This document shows, piece by piece, positions 9,597-19,255 of a stretch of 64,000 nt of DNA. The position numbers and the translations under genes are program-made. Each line of letters opens with the position of its first letter. Position 1 is the stretch's first letter. Source of the DNA: Nanobdellati archaeon (lineage in GTDB: Archaea > EX4484-52 > GLR71); the NCBI GenBank assembly GCA_019429005.1, contig JAHYJR010000004.1, positions 1-64,000 on the forward strand, written 5' to 3'. The notes beneath the pieces were generated by a model. The model was given only the letters and a program-made list of their open reading frames with translations. It ran no database searches and was not told the DNA's origin.

Positions 9597-12047
9597 ATGA
9601 TAAATATGAATCAAAATAACATTAATAAAAAGAAACCGGAATTATTATCGCCTGCAGGTTCAATTGAATCTGTTATCGCTGCTGTTGAAAATGGGGCTGA
9701 TTCTGTATATTTTGGAACAGACCATTTCAATGCAAGATTGAATGCACCAAATATAGGTCTTGACACAATTAGGGATGCTATAGATTATTGTCACCTCAGG
9801 GACGTTAAAGCATATGCCGTCATGAATACACTTATAGCTGATTGGGAACTTCGAAATGCAGTTGATACAGTTAGAAGCTTATATAATGAAGGTATTGATG
9901 TTATAGTAATACAAGACATAGGTTTTGCACACCTAATACATCATTTATTTCCAGACCTTGCAATCCATGCAAGCACACAGATGACAATACATAACACAGG
10001 TGGAGCTTCGTTCTTAAAAAATCTTGGTTTTAAACGTGTTATACTTTCTAGAGAAGTCTCAATTGAAGATACAAATATTATTAGAAAAAGAGCAGGAATT
10101 GAAATCGAAACATTTATTCATGGAGCTTTATGTCTATCTTATTCAGGCCAATGTCTTATGAGCAGTTTTGTGTTTCAAAGAAGCGGTAATTTTGGTGTGT
10201 GTGCACAACCTTGCAGACTCAGATATGCGCTTGGAAAAATCTCAGGCGATAATATTGAAATATTAAAAAAGCCTTGTTACTTGATTTCACCTAAAGACCT
10301 AAACACGTCAGATAAAATCACAGAATTAATTGAATCTGATATTGATGCGTTAAAAATTGAAGGACGTATGAGAAGTCCTACATACGTTTCAACAGTCACA
10401 AGAACGTATCGTAATCTTATTGATTCAAAAGATACAGATATAAACGATTTGACAAAAGTGTTTAATAGAGGATTCACAAACGGTTTTCTTTTCTCTGATA
10501 CTAAAGATTTCATCAATGAAACTAAACAAGATAATCTGGGTCAATATGTAGGAAAATGTATATCATATGATGATAATGTAAAGTTAGTAAAAATCAAACT
10601 TGACGAAAAAATATCAATGGGTGATGGAATCCGGATTGATGTTGATGAAGAATTTGAAAAAAGCGGAGTAATTGAATATGGTTGTAAAATCAAATATATG
10701 CAAGTCAATAAATCAAAAGCTCAAACTGCAAAACCTGGACAAATTGCATCTGTTAGAATTTATGGAAATATTAAAGAGGGTAGTCCAGTCTATAAAACTT
10801 TTGAAAAAAAATTAGATACAAAATCAAAAGAAACATTTGTCAATAATAAACAGATTAAAAAAATACAAATAAATCTAAAAATCAGATTAAAAATAGATAA
10901 ACCACTTTCAGTATCAGTTTCTGATGGTGTTCACAACATCACAGTTGAAACAAAAATTGATGCTCAGAAAGCATTGAAATATCCGACAACTTGTGAATTG
11001 TTAGAGCACGAATTATCTAGACTTGGAAATACACCGTTTGTAATTAATAAATTTGAATGTGATCTTACAGATGGACTTATGATACCATTAAGTGAGATTG
11101 GACAGGTTAGACGAAATTTAATTGAACAATTAGAATTAAAAAGAACAGAAATCTTGCGTAAAACTGATGATGTGGCGTTCAATAAAAGATTAAAAGACTT
11201 TGATTTAGAAAGTGGCGAAAAACAGATTCAGATTAAAAGAGATACAAAAATATCTGTTCAGGTTAGCACATTAACTTCAGCAAAAAATGCAATGGATTCT
11301 GGTGCTGATGAAATTATTATAGGCAATGAATTCAAATCAAAAGACCAAATTGATTATCTTGTAGTTAAAGATATTGTTAAAAAATCTGGAAAGGTTTTAT
11401 CATATCAAACACCATCTATACTTTCAGATAAAGAGATTAAAGAAATATTGAAAGTTGTAAAAGATCTTGAACCAGATAATGTTCTTGTATCTAATTTAGG
11501 ATTACTTAAAAGACTTATTGATATGAAGGAAAACAAACCAGAAATACATATTGATTATCCTACTAATATTTACAATAAGTTATCTGCAAAATTATTTGAA
11601 AAAACAGACAATAACATAAAACGATTATGCCTTTCAACAGAATTATCACAAGCTATGATAGAGACCATCTCAAAAAATATTGATATTGATACTGAAATTA
11701 TTGTTCATGGAAATATACCAATTATAACAAGTGAATATTGCATATTTCAAAATGATTGTAAAAAGCAATGTATTGAAAATCATGTTCTAATTGATAGAAA
11801 AGATATGAAATTTCCAATCAAGGGTAGTTATGGATGCAGGATGCAAATATTAAACACAAAAAAGATTTCTTTGATTAAACATATCGGTAAGTTAAAAGGT
11901 CTTCTGGGTTGTATACGACTCGATCTTCGCACAGAAACTGATGATTCTGTTAAAAATATAGTCTATAAATATAGACAAACGTTTAGCGGTATAAATCTTA
12001 ACTATGTTGAACTTACTGGTTCGGATTTCACAAATGGATGGTTTTAA
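9597..12047 (+). CDS. Peptidase U32 family protein, long two-part form (RlhA/TrhP-like)
   Basis: At 816 aa this is about double the length of short U32 proteins. Residues about 13-300 are a classical U32 domain: PELLSPAGSIESVIAAVENG, HASTQMTIHN, FIHGALCLSYSGQCLMSS and GVCAQPCRLRY supply Cys at about 179, 186, 202 and 206. Known members RlhA and TrhP hydroxylate rRNA or tRNA bases; others are called collagenase-like peptidases on weak grounds. The C-terminal part (about 560-816) looks like a second, degenerate U32 barrel with a GNIPIITSEYC block and further cysteines ending in YGCRMQ. RNA hydroxylation is an inference from the family. It converges on the M29-type gene three bases away. Confidence 0.85.
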   Translation: MINMNQNNINKKKPELLSPAGSIESVIAAVENGADSVYFGTDHFNARLNAPNIGLDTIRDAIDYCHLRDVKAYAVMNTLIADWELRNAVDTVRSLYNEGIDVIVIQDIGFAHLIHHLFPDLAIHASTQMTIHNTGGASFLKNLGFKRVILSREVSIEDTNIIRKRAGIEIETFIHGALCLSYSGQCLMSSFVFQRSGNFGVCAQPCRLRYALGKISGDNIEILKKPCYLISPKDLNTSDKITELIESDIDALKIEGRMRSPTYVSTVTRTYRNLIDSKDTDINDLTKVFNRGFTNGFLFSDTKDFINETKQDNLGQYVGKCISYDDNVKLVKIKLDEKISMGDGIRIDVDEEFEKSGVIEYGCKIKYMQVNKSKAQTAKPGQIASVRIYGNIKEGSPVYKTFEKKLDTKSKETFVNNKQIKKIQINLKIRLKIDKPLSVSVSDGVHNITVETKIDAQKALKYPTTCELLEHELSRLGNTPFVINKFECDLTDGLMIPLSEIGQVRRNLIEQLELKRTEILRKTDDVAFNKRLKDFDLESGEKQIQIKRDTKISVQVSTLTSAKNAMDSGADEIIIGNEFKSKDQIDYLVVKDIVKKSGKVLSYQTPSILSDKEIKEILKVVKDLEPDNVLVSNLGLLKRLIDMKENKPEIHIDYPTNIYNKLSAKLFEKTDNNIKRLCLSTELSQAMIETISKNIDIDTEIIVHGNIPIITSEYCIFQNDCKKQCIENHVLIDRKDMKFPIKGSYGCRMQILNTKKISLIKHIGKLKGLLGCIRLDLRTETDDSVKNIVYKYRQTFSGINLNYVELTGSDFTNGWF

Positions 12048-12050
12048 AAA

Positions 12051-13064
12051 TCAAATTAAAAATTTACTATTTTCCATTATTTTTTTACCGTCAACAACCA
12101 CAGTACAATTTAGAAGAACACAATCTATATGTGTTGAACTTTTCCAATCTGATTTTGTTAATTCCGAATGACTATCTCCAAAAGCTATATGTACACCAGG
12201 ATGTTTCTCATCTTGAAGCATATTTCCAATAATATTATTTATACCAATATTTGTTCCAATAGCAAATTCACCCACACGATTTGAATTTTCATCTTGCTTT
12301 ATATATGCTTTAAATTCATTTTCAAGGTCTTTATTTGCACATGAGACTGATATAACTCGACTATTTTTGATTTCAATTGTTACGGGATTATCTTTAAGAA
12401 CACCATATTTTGTATCGAAATAATCTCCAAGAACACCATCAACAATAATTTTACCATTTACATCTTTTGGACAAGTAAAAACTTCGCCTTCAGGAAGATT
12501 TGTCCATTGCTCTTTTGTGATGTTTCCATCAAATCCTACCCAGACCATATTTATATCAAACGTAGCTATAATATCAGTACCGGCTTGTGTTTTAACATGT
12601 ATAACTTTTGCAGACTTTAGTGCATTATATACTTTTGATGTAACTTCTTTTACTTTAGTATAATCTACACACATACCAGTTTGCATGATTTCATCAGTTA
12701 TTCCAATCATATGTGCATGACGTATATGATTCTCATCAAGAATCCTAAACATTGGTTGTCGGAATGTCTTAAGTTCACCTTTTTTTGAACCTGCAATATA
12801 TAAACTAACATCTGATTTTTCAAGAGATTTTTTGATTACATCTGGAAATTGTATTGGATTTGAACCATCATCCAATCTTTCTCCAAAATCTTCAATTATA
12901 AAAATTTTAATATTATCTGTGACTTGACTCGCGACATCATTTATACTTTCTGCAATATTATATGCATCCTTATCTGTAATTATACAGATAACATCATCTT
13001 TTGTCACTTTAAGACAATTTTTAACTATCTGTATCGCACCCTCTTTAATAGTATCCATAGACAA
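12051..13064 (-). CDS. M29-type (AmpS/T-like) metallo-aminopeptidase
   Basis: This 337-aa protein resembles the thermophilic aminopeptidase family M29. Supporting blocks are the NLPEGEVFTCP strand with a candidate metal-binding Glu, GEFAIGTNIGIN with a second Glu, HPGVHIAFGDSH with His ligands, and STHIDCVLLN with His/Asp. The N-terminal 100 residues form the usual Rossmann-like lobe. It would remove N-terminal residues from peptides in the cytoplasm. Start could be codon 1 or the Met at codon 3. Transcribed divergently from hisS. The family call is good; substrate preference cannot be read from sequence. Confidence 0.8.
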   Translation of the reverse strand: MSMDTIKEGAIQIVKNCLKVTKDDVICIITDKDAYNIAESINDVASQVTDNIKIFIIEDFGERLDDGSNPIQFPDVIKKSLEKSDVSLYIAGSKKGELKTFRQPMFRILDENHIRHAHMIGITDEIMQTGMCVDYTKVKEVTSKVYNALKSAKVIHVKTQAGTDIIATFDINMVWVGFDGNITKEQWTNLPEGEVFTCPKDVNGKIIVDGVLGDYFDTKYGVLKDNPVTIEIKNSRVISVSCANKDLENEFKAYIKQDENSNRVGEFAIGTNIGINNIIGNMLQDEKHPGVHIAFGDSHSELTKSDWKSSTHIDCVLLNCTVVVDGKKIMENSKFLI

Positions 13065-13148
13065 TGTTTGATTTGATAATATATATGTATATATGTTTTA
13101 CGTTTTACCTTAACATTTAAAAAAATAAGAAACAAATAAACATAAAAG

Positions 13149-14426
13149 ATGATTATTATGAAAATCCAAAAAGTGAAAGGTACAAGAGATTTTTATCCAG
13201 AAGACATGAAACTACACAATTGGATTTTATCTAAATGGAAAAAAGTTGCTGAAAAACTAGCCTATAAAGAATTTGATGGACCAATGCTAGAGAATGCAGA
13301 ACTATGGAAAGTTAAATCTGGTGATGAAATCCCAGAACAAATGTACACACTTAATGATAAATCAGGAAGACTTCTTGCAGTACGACCTGAACTTACACCA
13401 ACACTTGCAAGAATGGTTGCTGAAAGACAAAAAGTACTTAAGAAACCAATTAAATGGTTTTCGTCACCTAGATGTTGGAGATATGAAAATCCACAATCAG
13501 GACGTCTTAGAGAATTCTGGCAGTTTAATATGGATGCTCTGGGAAGTGATAGTATGTCACTTGATGCTGAGATTATATTAAGTTCTATAATGATTATGGA
13601 AGAATTTGATTTAGATGAAACATATTTCTATGTAAGAATAAGTAATCGTAAAGTGATACGATCTATATTAAAAGCAATAGGTGTTGAAGAAAATAATTTA
13701 AATAAAATTTCAAGTGTAATTGATAAAAAAGATAAACTCACAGAAAACGATTTTATTGAAATGCTTAAAGAACAAAAAATGACAGATAAACAAGTTCAAA
13801 TTTTATTAAAAACGCTCCTAATTGATAACATTACAAATATCGATAAACTTGATATAAAACTTGATACAGATGGAACTGATGGTATTAATGAACTAAAAGA
13901 ACTTATGCATTTACTTGAATTATATGGTGTTGGAAAATACTGTAAGATGGATTTATCTATAATGCGTGGTTTTGATTATTATACAAGCACAATCTTTGAA
14001 GTCTTTGACAAGTCAAATAAATTTAGAGCAATTGCTGGCGGTGGGCGATATGATGACCTTGTATCTGTATTTGAGGGTGATAGATGTCCTGGCGTAGGTT
14101 ATGGTATGGGTGACGTTGTACTTGAATTATTCTTAAGAGAACATAATAAGATTCCAGATTTAAATGACAATATTGATTTCTTTATTGCATTAATAGATGA
14201 TTCTGTTATGGATGAAGCTATAAAAATAACTCAAATTTTAAGAAAAAAATATAATGTTGAGATGGAACTTATTGGACGGAAACTTGGTAAACAACTAAGT
14301 TATACTGATGCAAAAAAAGTTATAATTGTTGGAAAAGAAGATCTTGAAGATAATAAAATAACTTTAAAAGATATGGATACAGGAGACGAAACTAAAATAT
14401 CAATAAATGATATAAAAGACATATAA
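13149..14426 (+). CDS. hisS: Histidyl-tRNA synthetase
   Basis: This 425-aa class II synthetase charges tRNA-His. The IQKVKGTRDFYPEDM N-terminus is diagnostic. Motif 2 (RCWRYENPQSGRLREFWQFN, about 108-127) carries the ATP-binding arginine. The histidine-specific RGFDYYTS loop lies at about 272, motif 3 GGGRYDDLV at about 296, and an anticodon-binding alpha/beta domain fills the last 95 residues. The in-frame ATG at 13158 (MKIQKVKG) is the more typical start. A second HisRS-like gene lies in the adjacent his cluster, so this one, with its own promoter, is probably the housekeeping copy. It converges with hisE, leaving one base between stops. Confidence 0.95.
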   Translation: MIIMKIQKVKGTRDFYPEDMKLHNWILSKWKKVAEKLAYKEFDGPMLENAELWKVKSGDEIPEQMYTLNDKSGRLLAVRPELTPTLARMVAERQKVLKKPIKWFSSPRCWRYENPQSGRLREFWQFNMDALGSDSMSLDAEIILSSIMIMEEFDLDETYFYVRISNRKVIRSILKAIGVEENNLNKISSVIDKKDKLTENDFIEMLKEQKMTDKQVQILLKTLLIDNITNIDKLDIKLDTDGTDGINELKELMHLLELYGVGKYCKMDLSIMRGFDYYTSTIFEVFDKSNKFRAIAGGGRYDDLVSVFEGDRCPGVGYGMGDVVLELFLREHNKIPDLNDNIDFFIALIDDSVMDEAIKITQILRKKYNVEMELIGRKLGKQLSYTDAKKVIIVGKEDLEDNKITLKDMDTGDETKISINDIKDI

Positions 14427-14427
14427 T

Positions 14428-14721
14428 TTATTTATATCGTCTTTTTAACTCGTTTTCAATATCTTTGAAAGATATATTCTTATAAGATAACAAAACCATC
14501 AAATGAAATAAGAGATCTGTAGATTCGTAAATAATCTCTTCTTTAATATTATTTTTTGATGCAATAATTACTTCAGTTGATTCTTCACCTATTTTTTCTA
14601 AAATTTTATCTTCAGCAGTCTTTTTATCATCAGTCATAAGTCCTGAAACATAAGAACCTTCAGGTTTATTCAATTTTCTCTGTTCTATAATTTCAAAAAC
14701 TTTATCTAGAATATTATCCAT
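14428..14721 (-). CDS. hisE: Phosphoribosyl-ATP pyrophosphatase
   Basis: This 97-aa protein hydrolyses PR-ATP to PR-AMP, step two of histidine biosynthesis. It has the MazG-like all-alpha fold: [12 protein letters not shown] supplies the metal-binding glutamates and [14 protein letters not shown] the second acidic helix. The size is typical of stand-alone HisE. It is the last gene of the hisG-hisS2-hisI-hisE cluster, two bases after hisI. In many organisms hisI and hisE are fused; here they are separate. Confidence 0.93.
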   Translation of the reverse strand: MDNILDKVFEIIEQRKLNKPEGSYVSGLMTDDKKTAEDKILEKIGEESTEVIIASKNNIKEEIIYESTDLLFHLMVLLSYKNISFKDIENELKRRYK

Positions 14722-14723
14722 AA

Positions 14724-15071
14724 TTACACCATTGAATTTTTATAAAAACAAGTTTTATTATTTGTGTGACATGCAGGTCCTTTAGGCTTAATCAATATAA
14801 GCAAAGTATCATTATCACAATCAGGTATTAATTTAATTACCTTTTGCAAATTACCTGAACTTTCACCCTTTTTCCATAAACAGTTCCTACTTGTACTATA
14901 ATAATGTGCATATCCAGTCTCAATTGTTTTTTCAACAGCTTCACGATTCATAAATGCACACATCAAAACATCTTTTGAATCTATATCTTGTGCAATACCA
15001 ATTACAAACTGATTTGACCATTTAAAATACAAATCATCAATACTTATTTTTAATTTATTTGATTCGTTCAT
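14724..15071 (-). CDS. hisI: Phosphoribosyl-AMP cyclohydrolase
   Basis: This 115-aa enzyme opens the adenine ring of PR-AMP, step three of histidine biosynthesis. Signatures are [37 protein letters not shown], the Mg-binding DCDND run, and [12 protein letters not shown] with the two Zn-ligand cysteines. The length matches archaeal HisI. It sits between the HisRS-like gene and hisE with four- and two-base gaps, so the cluster is almost certainly one transcript. Confidence 0.95.
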   Translation of the reverse strand: MNESNKLKISIDDLYFKWSNQFVIGIAQDIDSKDVLMCAFMNREAVEKTIETGYAHYYSTSRNCLWKKGESSGNLQKVIKLIPDCDNDTLLILIKPKGPACHTNNKTCFYKNSMV

Positions 15072-15075
15072 AATA

Positions 15076-16350
15076 TCATCTAAAAAAATAGATTAATTCA
15101 TCAATTGGTACTTTTAAATCTGTTTCAGTTAATAAATCTTTTACAATTACAATATTATCTAAAAATTCTTTTTTTCCAATAATAACCACATAAGGTATTT
15201 TCTCTTTTTTTGCATAACCCATTAATTGATTTAGAGATCTTCCAATAAGATCAATCTCGGTCCTAATATCATTTTTACGTAAATCTGATGCAATTTCAAG
15301 CATTTCGTGTTGCAAACCACTTGTAGCAGGAGCAACTAAAGCTTGTATTGGTATCTCAATGTTTTTTAAAAGTTTTTCAGATTCGGCACAAATTAACAAA
15401 CGTTCTAAACCAAAAGCCATACCAATTGCAGGTGTCTTTAGTCCACCCATCTCTTTTACAAGATTATCATACCTACCACCACCACACAATGGCTGATTTA
15501 AACTAGGTACTAATACTTCAAAAACAATACCAGTATAATACTCAAGACCCCTTGTTAAACTAAGATCTATTTCTAAATTAACTGTATCTGTCAAAATATT
15601 TAAAATTGACAATAATTCTTTAATTTCAAATAAAATCTCAAGAGCTTTAGGATATGATTTTAAATAAGATTCAATCTTATCAATAGTATTGGAATTCTTT
15701 GAATCACACAGACTTTTTAAAAAAATGTCAAATTCATCAGAATATTTTATACCATCAAGTTGTTTTATAATACAATCATAATCTTTTTTATTTATTTTAG
15801 ACAATATATCAGATTGTATTTCTTTTGGAATATTCTCATCATCAAATACTTGTCTTAAAATACCAACATGACCAAGTTTAATTTTAAATGATTCAAAACC
15901 AATATCTCGCATAATATCATTTACAACAGCAAGAACTTCGGCATCTGCAATATGTTCATTACTACCAAAAAGTTCTATACCAAATTGCCAAAACTCTCTA
16001 AATCGACCATGTTGTGGACGTTCATATCTAAAATGATTCTGACTATAAAATAATTTTACAGTTTTACTGAAAATATGTCTATTACCGACATATAAACGAG
16101 TAACTGGAGCTGTACTTTCAGGTCTTAATACAATTGACCTATTACTTTTATCTTTAAATAAATACATTTTTTCTGTCAAATGTGAACCTATATTCTTTGA
16201 AAATGTTTCAAAATTTTCCATTGTAGGTGTTTTAATCTCTCTAAATCCATAATTCCTAACAATATTTTTTAGTTTTTTAATAATAAAATTACGTTTTTCA
16301 TTTTCCTCTGGGAAAATATCGTTAGTGCCTTTTAATGGTTTTAAAAACAT
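15076..16350 (-). CDS. Second histidyl-tRNA synthetase-like protein in the his operon (HisS2 or HisZ-like)
   Basis: This 424-aa class II synthetase-like protein begins MFLKPLKGTNDIFPEENEKR. It keeps motif 2 FRYERPQHGRFREFWQFG, the RGLEYYTGIVFEV loop and motif 3 CGGGRYDNLV, plus a full C-terminal anticodon-binding domain (QALVAPATSG to the end). Placement between hisG and hisI suggests HisZ, the regulatory partner of short HisG. However, the HisG here is the long form, which works without HisZ, and classical HisZ lacks an anticodon-binding domain. It may therefore be a genuine second HisRS, perhaps linking tRNA charging to histidine supply, or a paralogue with another role. Confidence 0.8.
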   Translation of the reverse strand: MFLKPLKGTNDIFPEENEKRNFIIKKLKNIVRNYGFREIKTPTMENFETFSKNIGSHLTEKMYLFKDKSNRSIVLRPESTAPVTRLYVGNRHIFSKTVKLFYSQNHFRYERPQHGRFREFWQFGIELFGSNEHIADAEVLAVVNDIMRDIGFESFKIKLGHVGILRQVFDDENIPKEIQSDILSKINKKDYDCIIKQLDGIKYSDEFDIFLKSLCDSKNSNTIDKIESYLKSYPKALEILFEIKELLSILNILTDTVNLEIDLSLTRGLEYYTGIVFEVLVPSLNQPLCGGGRYDNLVKEMGGLKTPAIGMAFGLERLLICAESEKLLKNIEIPIQALVAPATSGLQHEMLEIASDLRKNDIRTEIDLIGRSLNQLMGYAKKEKIPYVVIIGKKEFLDNIVIVKDLLTETDLKVPIDELIYFFR

Positions 16351-16354
16351 AACA

Positions 16355-17224
16355 TCACTTTAGATATCTCGATATAGCAATTACAACAATACTTTTTGCT
16401 TTAAAACATTTTAATTTTTCTACAAATAAAAAAGAATCGTATTCATCTATTATCAATTCAATATTACCATTTTTACAAGTATATAAATATAATTTTTCAT
16501 CAACATGTTTAAAATACTCATCTATTTCCTTATCTGTTTTATCGATAATTACTGCTGTTATTTTTAATTTGTTTTTTGCGTCAAGCACACTTTTTAAGGC
16601 CATTGTTATCCTATCACAAAAATCCTTGTTTTTTATATAACTATCCTTATTTACAATAAAACGCATAGTTGTTGTTAATATTTTATCAATAATCACAAGA
16701 TCATTTTCACGAATTGTAGTTCCTGAAGAACTTAAATCAATAATTGCATCAGAAATACCTATTTTAGGTGTAAGTTCTACAGCACCAGAAATATTAATTA
16801 TTTTTGCGTTTATTCTTTTTTTTCTTATATATTTACGTGCAATTGTTGTAAAACTTGTTGCAATTTTAATACAGTGATTCTTTATGTTACTTAAATCTTC
16901 AATATTAGATGATTTGGGTACAGCAACTACAAGTTCTGCCTTTGCAAGTTTAAGGTCTAATAAAAAACCAACATCAGCACGTCTTTCAAGAATAAGATCA
17001 TACCCCGTTATTCCTAAATCTGCTGATCCTGATGAAATATAATAAGGTATATCAATAGCCCGCACAAAAAGAATTTTAATATTATCAATAATAGTATCTG
17101 CAAATAATAGTCTATTTGATTTCTGTTTTATCTTTATTCCTGCTTGTTCAAGAAGATTTATAGATAACTCTGACATTCTTCCTTTATTTGGTATTGCAAT
17201 CTTTAAAACAGACATATGCTTCAC
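16355..17224 (-). CDS. hisG: ATP phosphoribosyltransferase, long form
   Basis: This 289-aa protein catalyses the committed step of histidine synthesis, ATP plus PRPP to PR-ATP. The MSVLKIAIPNKGRMSEL start, SGSADLGITGYDLI, and ELTPKIGISDAIIDLSSSGT (PRPP/ATP loop) are diagnostic. Its length and C-terminal segment after residue 215 (KLKITAVIIDKTDKEIDEYF) show the long form with a C-terminal ACT-like regulatory domain, normally feedback-inhibited by histidine. ATG at 17213-17215 (MSVLK) is likely the true start. It is the first gene of the his cluster, read from the 17225-17482 intergenic region. Confidence 0.95.
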   Translation of the reverse strand: MKHMSVLKIAIPNKGRMSELSINLLEQAGIKIKQKSNRLLFADTIIDNIKILFVRAIDIPYYISSGSADLGITGYDLILERRADVGFLLDLKLAKAELVVAVPKSSNIEDLSNIKNHCIKIATSFTTIARKYIRKKRINAKIINISGAVELTPKIGISDAIIDLSSSGTTIRENDLVIIDKILTTTMRFIVNKDSYIKNKDFCDRITMALKSVLDAKNKLKITAVIIDKTDKEIDEYFKHVDEKLYLYTCKNGNIELIIDEYDSFLFVEKLKCFKAKSIVVIAISRYLK

Positions 17225-17391
17225 TTTAATTTATTAATATAGATTAATATTTACAATTTTTGTATTTATTCTTATTATTTAATTTTTATAATACTATTTA
17301 ATTGCTTTAATAATAGGTATTATATTTCATTATATTTAAAACAACTTAAATAATTAATGTTAGTGAAGATACTAATACTATAACTTCTAAG

Positions 17392-17466
17392 TAATATAAA
17401 TATACATACTAATATAAATATACACCCCCTAAGATATTATCATACACATTAAACGTAAAATATACA
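17392..17466 (+). promoter_or_regulatory. TATA-rich promoter region with a 15-bp direct repeat
   Basis: The 258-bp interval between divergent hisG and the nitrilase-like gene holds two copies of TAATATAAATATACA at 17392-17406 and 17410-17424, an 18-bp period. A third TATA-like AAAATATACATT at about 17457-17467 lies about 22 nt before the ATG at 17483 and fits a leaderless start. The two repeated boxes are too far upstream for that start; they could be alternative promoters or operator-like sites shared with the his transcript. Confidence 0.45.
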
Positions 17467-17482
17467 TTTTTTGTGAAAAATC

Positions 17483-18274
17483 ATGATTAATACAATATTA
17501 ACACAATATGCTTCAGATTTATGTGATATCAGTTTAATGGAATTTACAATCAATAGAATTAAAAAAAATTATGAAAATAAACCCACTTTTTGGGTTATGA
17601 ATGAATTTGCATTCTCAAACTTGTATGAAAATAAAGTTAGTATTGATGGTAATACGATTTCAGGAAACTCAACTATTGAATATTATATCAATTTATTAAA
17701 AGAGTTCAGTAAAGAATATGATCAATTTTGGATTTTTGCAGGAAGTGTAGAAGAGGATATGGGCCAATACCTACATGTTTCAATGCCAATTATCAATAAT
17801 GGTGAAATAAAACATATACGACGTAAAATGCAAATTTATTATGATATTATTGACCCTAACTTAAGTCTAAATAGTATAAAAAACAAATTTGAAAACGAAA
17901 TAAGAGATGAAATCAGGTTAATAAATGAGAAGGCACAAAAGGAATCAATTGAATCATTAACCACATTAGATATAGGTAAATATACTGTTTTACCACTTAT
18001 TTGCAATGAGGTTTTTAGCCTAAGAAACATTGACACTCAACAATTCAAGAGATTAAATTTGCCAGCAGACATTATTATAGAAAGCTCTTTTGATAATAAT
18101 ACACCACAGAACTACATACCAGGTTTGATTAATAAACACATAGTAAAACCTGAAAGTTATCTAATAAAAAGCGACGGATATAGAACGTTAGAACAAAATA
18201 TTTGCGGTTGTTTTAGAATTTCAGATAATCATCATAATATCAAAATTGACATAGTACATAATATTATTGATTAA
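17483..18274 (+). CDS. Divergent carbon-nitrogen hydrolase (nitrilase superfamily) protein
   Basis: This 263-aa protein is poorly conserved overall but keeps the nitrilase catalytic layout. A Glu sits at about 41 in FWVMNEFAFS, a Lys at about 115 in HIRRKMQ, and a Cys at about 174 in VLPLICNEVF, each after the expected beta-strand and with the family's spacing. An IFAGS strand at about 84-88 matches the conserved strand before the lysine region. Such enzymes cleave or form C-N bonds in amides or nitriles; the substrate here is unknown. The triad is seen in the sequence, while the family membership is inferred. Confidence 0.6.
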   Translation: MINTILTQYASDLCDISLMEFTINRIKKNYENKPTFWVMNEFAFSNLYENKVSIDGNTISGNSTIEYYINLLKEFSKEYDQFWIFAGSVEEDMGQYLHVSMPIINNGEIKHIRRKMQIYYDIIDPNLSLNSIKNKFENEIRDEIRLINEKAQKESIESLTTLDIGKYTVLPLICNEVFSLRNIDTQQFKRLNLPADIIIESSFDNNTPQNYIPGLINKHIVKPESYLIKSDGYRTLEQNICGCFRISDNHHNIKIDIVHNIID

Positions 18275-18297
18275 TAATAAAATAATTCTTTTATAAA

Positions 18298-19230
18298 TTA
18301 TTTCTTTGCAAAAATGGGAAAATAATTAATTAAACCTAATTTTTTCAAAAATATTGCTTTTTCAATATTTTGTTTAACCGTTACTAAATCGTTTTTTCTA
18401 AAAGCTGTTAATATATCAATTTCGCCAATTTCTGAGACTAAACATGGTTTTAATTTCCCGTCTGATGTTAACCTTAAAGCATAACTTTTAGCACATAGAT
18501 CACAATCCGAACAGCTACTATCTACAAAAGTTACTTTTTGATTGTCTTTAAAAATATAATCCATATACACAGGATATATATCTGAACTTTTAGTTATTGA
18601 ATTTTTATTTAAATAATCTAAAATATCTTTTATATCAACATTTAAATTTAATTTTTTCATATCAGATGAAAATTCAATTAATGAAATTAACCTTAAATCA
18701 ACACCTAATTTTTTTGAAAATTTAATCATATCTTTAACTTCATCAATATTATCTTTTATTAGTGTCATATTCAGATTAACTAGAGGGATATTGTTTATTG
18801 CAGACATAATCCCATCTTTTACCAATAAATACTGTTTATCCGTACCCTTACATAATTGTTTAAACAGTTCAGGTTTTAAAGTATCTAAACTGATACTTAT
18901 TTCATCAAGACCTGATTCTTTTAATAAATTTATTTTGTTCTTTAATAATATACCATTTGTAGAAATACTTACTTTTTTGATACCCCTTTCTTTACAAGAT
19001 TTGATTATTTTTTCAATACCATCATAAAGTAAAGGTTCACCACCTGAAAGCTTAACCTCATTAAGTCCATAAGGTACAAGTAAACTAATAATTTTTATGA
19101 GTTCATTAATTTCAAGATTATTAGCTCTCTTTTGATATTGACCTTCCTTATGACAATAAATACAATCAAGATTACATTTAGATGTAAGTAAAACTCGTAA
19201 TTTATCAATTGGTGGTATATCTACTTTCAT
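18298..19230 (-). CDS. MoaA-like radical SAM protein
   Basis: This 310-aa protein has a radical SAM CxxxCxxC at about residues 19-26 (SKCNLDCIYC) and SGGEPLL at about 62-68. Near the C-terminus CSDCDLC plus a later Cys (KLKPCL) form a second Fe-S site in MoaA arrangement. MoaA converts GTP toward cyclic pyranopterin in molybdenum-cofactor synthesis. The protein ends GLINYFPIFAKK and lacks the Gly-Gly tail that MoaA normally needs, and no moaC, moaB or moeA gene is in the window. A MoaA paralogue with another substrate is therefore possible. It follows the 475-aa gene on the same strand with a 25-bp gap. Confidence 0.75.
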   Translation of the reverse strand: MKVDIPPIDKLRVLLTSKCNLDCIYCHKEGQYQKRANNLEINELIKIISLLVPYGLNEVKLSGGEPLLYDGIEKIIKSCKERGIKKVSISTNGILLKNKINLLKESGLDEISISLDTLKPELFKQLCKGTDKQYLLVKDGIMSAINNIPLVNLNMTLIKDNIDEVKDMIKFSKKLGVDLRLISLIEFSSDMKKLNLNVDIKDILDYLNKNSITKSSDIYPVYMDYIFKDNQKVTFVDSSCSDCDLCAKSYALRLTSDGKLKPCLVSEIGEIDILTAFRKNDLVTVKQNIEKAIFLKKLGLINYFPIFAKK

Positions 19231-19255
19231 AAAAATCGCTAGGTTTTAAAATATT

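Noticed and set aside
9597-12047. U32 protein as a secreted collagenase-like peptidase
   Set aside because: No signal peptide is present, and well-studied relatives modify RNA. The peptidase name is kept only as the family label.
12038-12232. Forward ORF overlapping the M29-type peptidase
   Set aside because: It lies antisense within a well-supported gene and has shadow-frame composition.
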